From contig CP070681.1 of NCBI GenBank assembly GCA_020352575.1, positions 1,137,212-1,158,409 on the forward strand: a stretch of 21,198 nt of DNA, in the 5' to 3' direction. The notes under the pieces are model-generated. The model did no database searches. It saw only the letters and a program-made list of their open reading frames with translations, and was not told the origin of the DNA. The DNA comes from Acidimicrobiia bacterium (GTDB lineage: Bacteria > Actinomycetota > Acidimicrobiia > Spongiisociales > JAENVV01). This document shows positions 20,470-21,198 of this stretch, in pieces; positions within the stretch are counted from its first letter, which is position 1, and every line of letters starts with the position of its first letter. The translations under genes were made by a program, and so were the position numbers.

Positions 20470-21198
20470 CTACCTCTTCTTTCGCTTCTTCTTGTTCGAC
20501 TTCTTGCGCTGTTGCGGTCGCCCGGGTGGCCGAGCCCCACCAGGGAGCCCGGGCATCCCGCCGCCCATCCCCGGGATGCTCCCGAGGTCACCGGCTGCGA
20601 CCGCCTTCATCATCTTCTGGGCCTCACCGAACTGCTTGAGCAGCTGGTTGACCTGCTGGAGGGAGGTTCCCGAACCCTTCGCGATGCGGCGCCGACGTTG
20701 GGCGTTGATGATGCGGGGGGTCCGGCGCTCCTCCCGGGTCATCGAGCGGATGATCGCTTCGACCCGACCGAGGTCCCGCTCGTCGACATCGACGTCGCGG
20801 AGGGCGGCTCCGGCGCCCGGGAGCATAGCAAGGAGGCCCTGCAATGACCCCATGCGGCGGATCTGCTGCATCTGGGAGAGGAAGTCGTCGAGGTCGAACT
20901 CCGCCTTCTGCATCTTGTCGGCGAGGCGCTCGGCCTCCTGCTCGTCCCAGGTCTCCTCCGCCTTCTCGATGAGCGTGAGGAGGTCACCCATGCCGAGGAT
21001 CCGACTCGCCATCCGCTCGGGATGGAACACCTCGAACTCGTCGAGTCCCTCCCCCACCGTGGCGAACTTGATGGGCCGACCCGTCACCTCGCGGACGCTG
21101 ATCGCGGCGCCACCCCGGGCGTCACCATCGAGCTTCGAGAGGACGATGCCGGTGAGGTCGGTGTACTCGAGGAATCCGTTCGCCACGTTCACGGCGTC
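20470..21198 (-). CDS. ffh: Signal recognition particle protein Ffh, C-terminal part (5' end outside window)
   Basis: Ffh, with 4.5S RNA, targets nascent membrane proteins to FtsY. The last 242 residues are visible. They include the end of the GTPase G domain ([27 protein letters not shown] and [23 protein letters not shown]). The methionine-rich M domain follows, with [23 protein letters not shown] and the RNA-binding helix-turn-helix ending [24 protein letters not shown] glycine/proline-rich and lysine-rich tail ends the protein. The frame is open to the window edge. ffh-rpsP adjacency is standard in actinobacteria. Confidence 0.97.
   Translation of the reverse strand, partial: DAVNVANGFLEYTDLTGIVLSKLDGDARGGAAISVREVTGRPIKFATVGEGLDEFEVFHPERMASRILGMGDLLTLIEKAEETWDEQEAERLADKMQKAEFDLDDFLSQMQQIRRMGSLQGLLAMLPGAGAALRDVDVDERDLGRVEAIIRSMTREERRTPRIINAQRRRRIAKGSGTSLQQVNQLLKQFGEAQKMMKAVAAGDLGSIPGMGGGMPGLPGGARPPGRPQQRKKSNKKKRKKR

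Overview
This is a GC-rich stretch of chromosome, almost fully coding, from an actinobacterium. The gene order on the minus strand is ffh-rpsP-khpA-rimM-trmD-rplS-lepB, then comM-dprA-whiG-type sigma, then rpsB-tsf-pyrH-frr-cdsA-dxr-rseP/rip-ispG-proS-rimP-nusA. It follows the housekeeping order known from mycobacteria and streptomycetes. The DUF2469 gene, the WhiG-like sigma factor and the small HWHxxC zinc-ribbon protein are actinobacterial hallmarks. The short EF-Ts (203 aa) and other details suggest a deep-branching class such as Acidimicrobiia, but that placement is inference.

Layout, left to right. 1-954: 5' part of nusA and rimP (minus), with a structured leader at 955-1053. 1075-1696: a plus-strand DsbA-family gene that appears broken. 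1701-8442: isoprenoid, lipid and protease block (proS, a 53-aa ORF, ispG, site-2 protease, dxr, cdsA). 8443-11077: ribosome and nucleotide block (frr, pyrH, tsf, rpsB) behind a structured rpsB leader. 11277-12167: plus-strand EamA exporter. 12169-15489: whiG-like sigma, dprA and comM. 15615-16231: DUF2469 and yraN, on the opposite strand from their usual operon partners. 16220-16521: two small overlapping genes (36-aa membrane peptide, 69-aa zinc ribbon) behind lepB. 16532-18253: lepB, rplS, trmD. 18302-19312: an unusual acidic, probably disordered protein with a C-terminal YbjQ-like domain, inserted on the plus strand between trmD and rimM and closed by a strong hairpin. 19365-21198: rimM, khpA, rpsP and the 3' part of ffh.

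The minus-strand genes form several short operons joined by 1-11 nt overlaps. They serve the ribosome (S16, RimM, TrmD, L19, S2, EF-Ts, RRF, RimP), transcription (NusA, sigma), protein export (Ffh, LepB), MEP isoprenoid synthesis (Dxr, IspG), phospholipid synthesis (CdsA) and DNA uptake or processing (ComM, DprA). Two kinds of start region recur. Some genes have Shine-Dalgarno sequences behind TACACT-type -10 boxes. Others lack one and have a TANNNT box 6-12 nt before the start codon, which suggests leaderless mRNAs.

I found no mobile element, CRISPR array, tRNA or rRNA, and no clearly new multi-gene system. The least explained items are the acidic YbjQ-like protein, the small lepB-linked gene pair, the rimP-nusA leader with its short upstream ORF and terminator-like hairpin, the small ORF coupled to ispG, and the acidic tail on CdsA. 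No gene-free stretch exceeds 300 bases.
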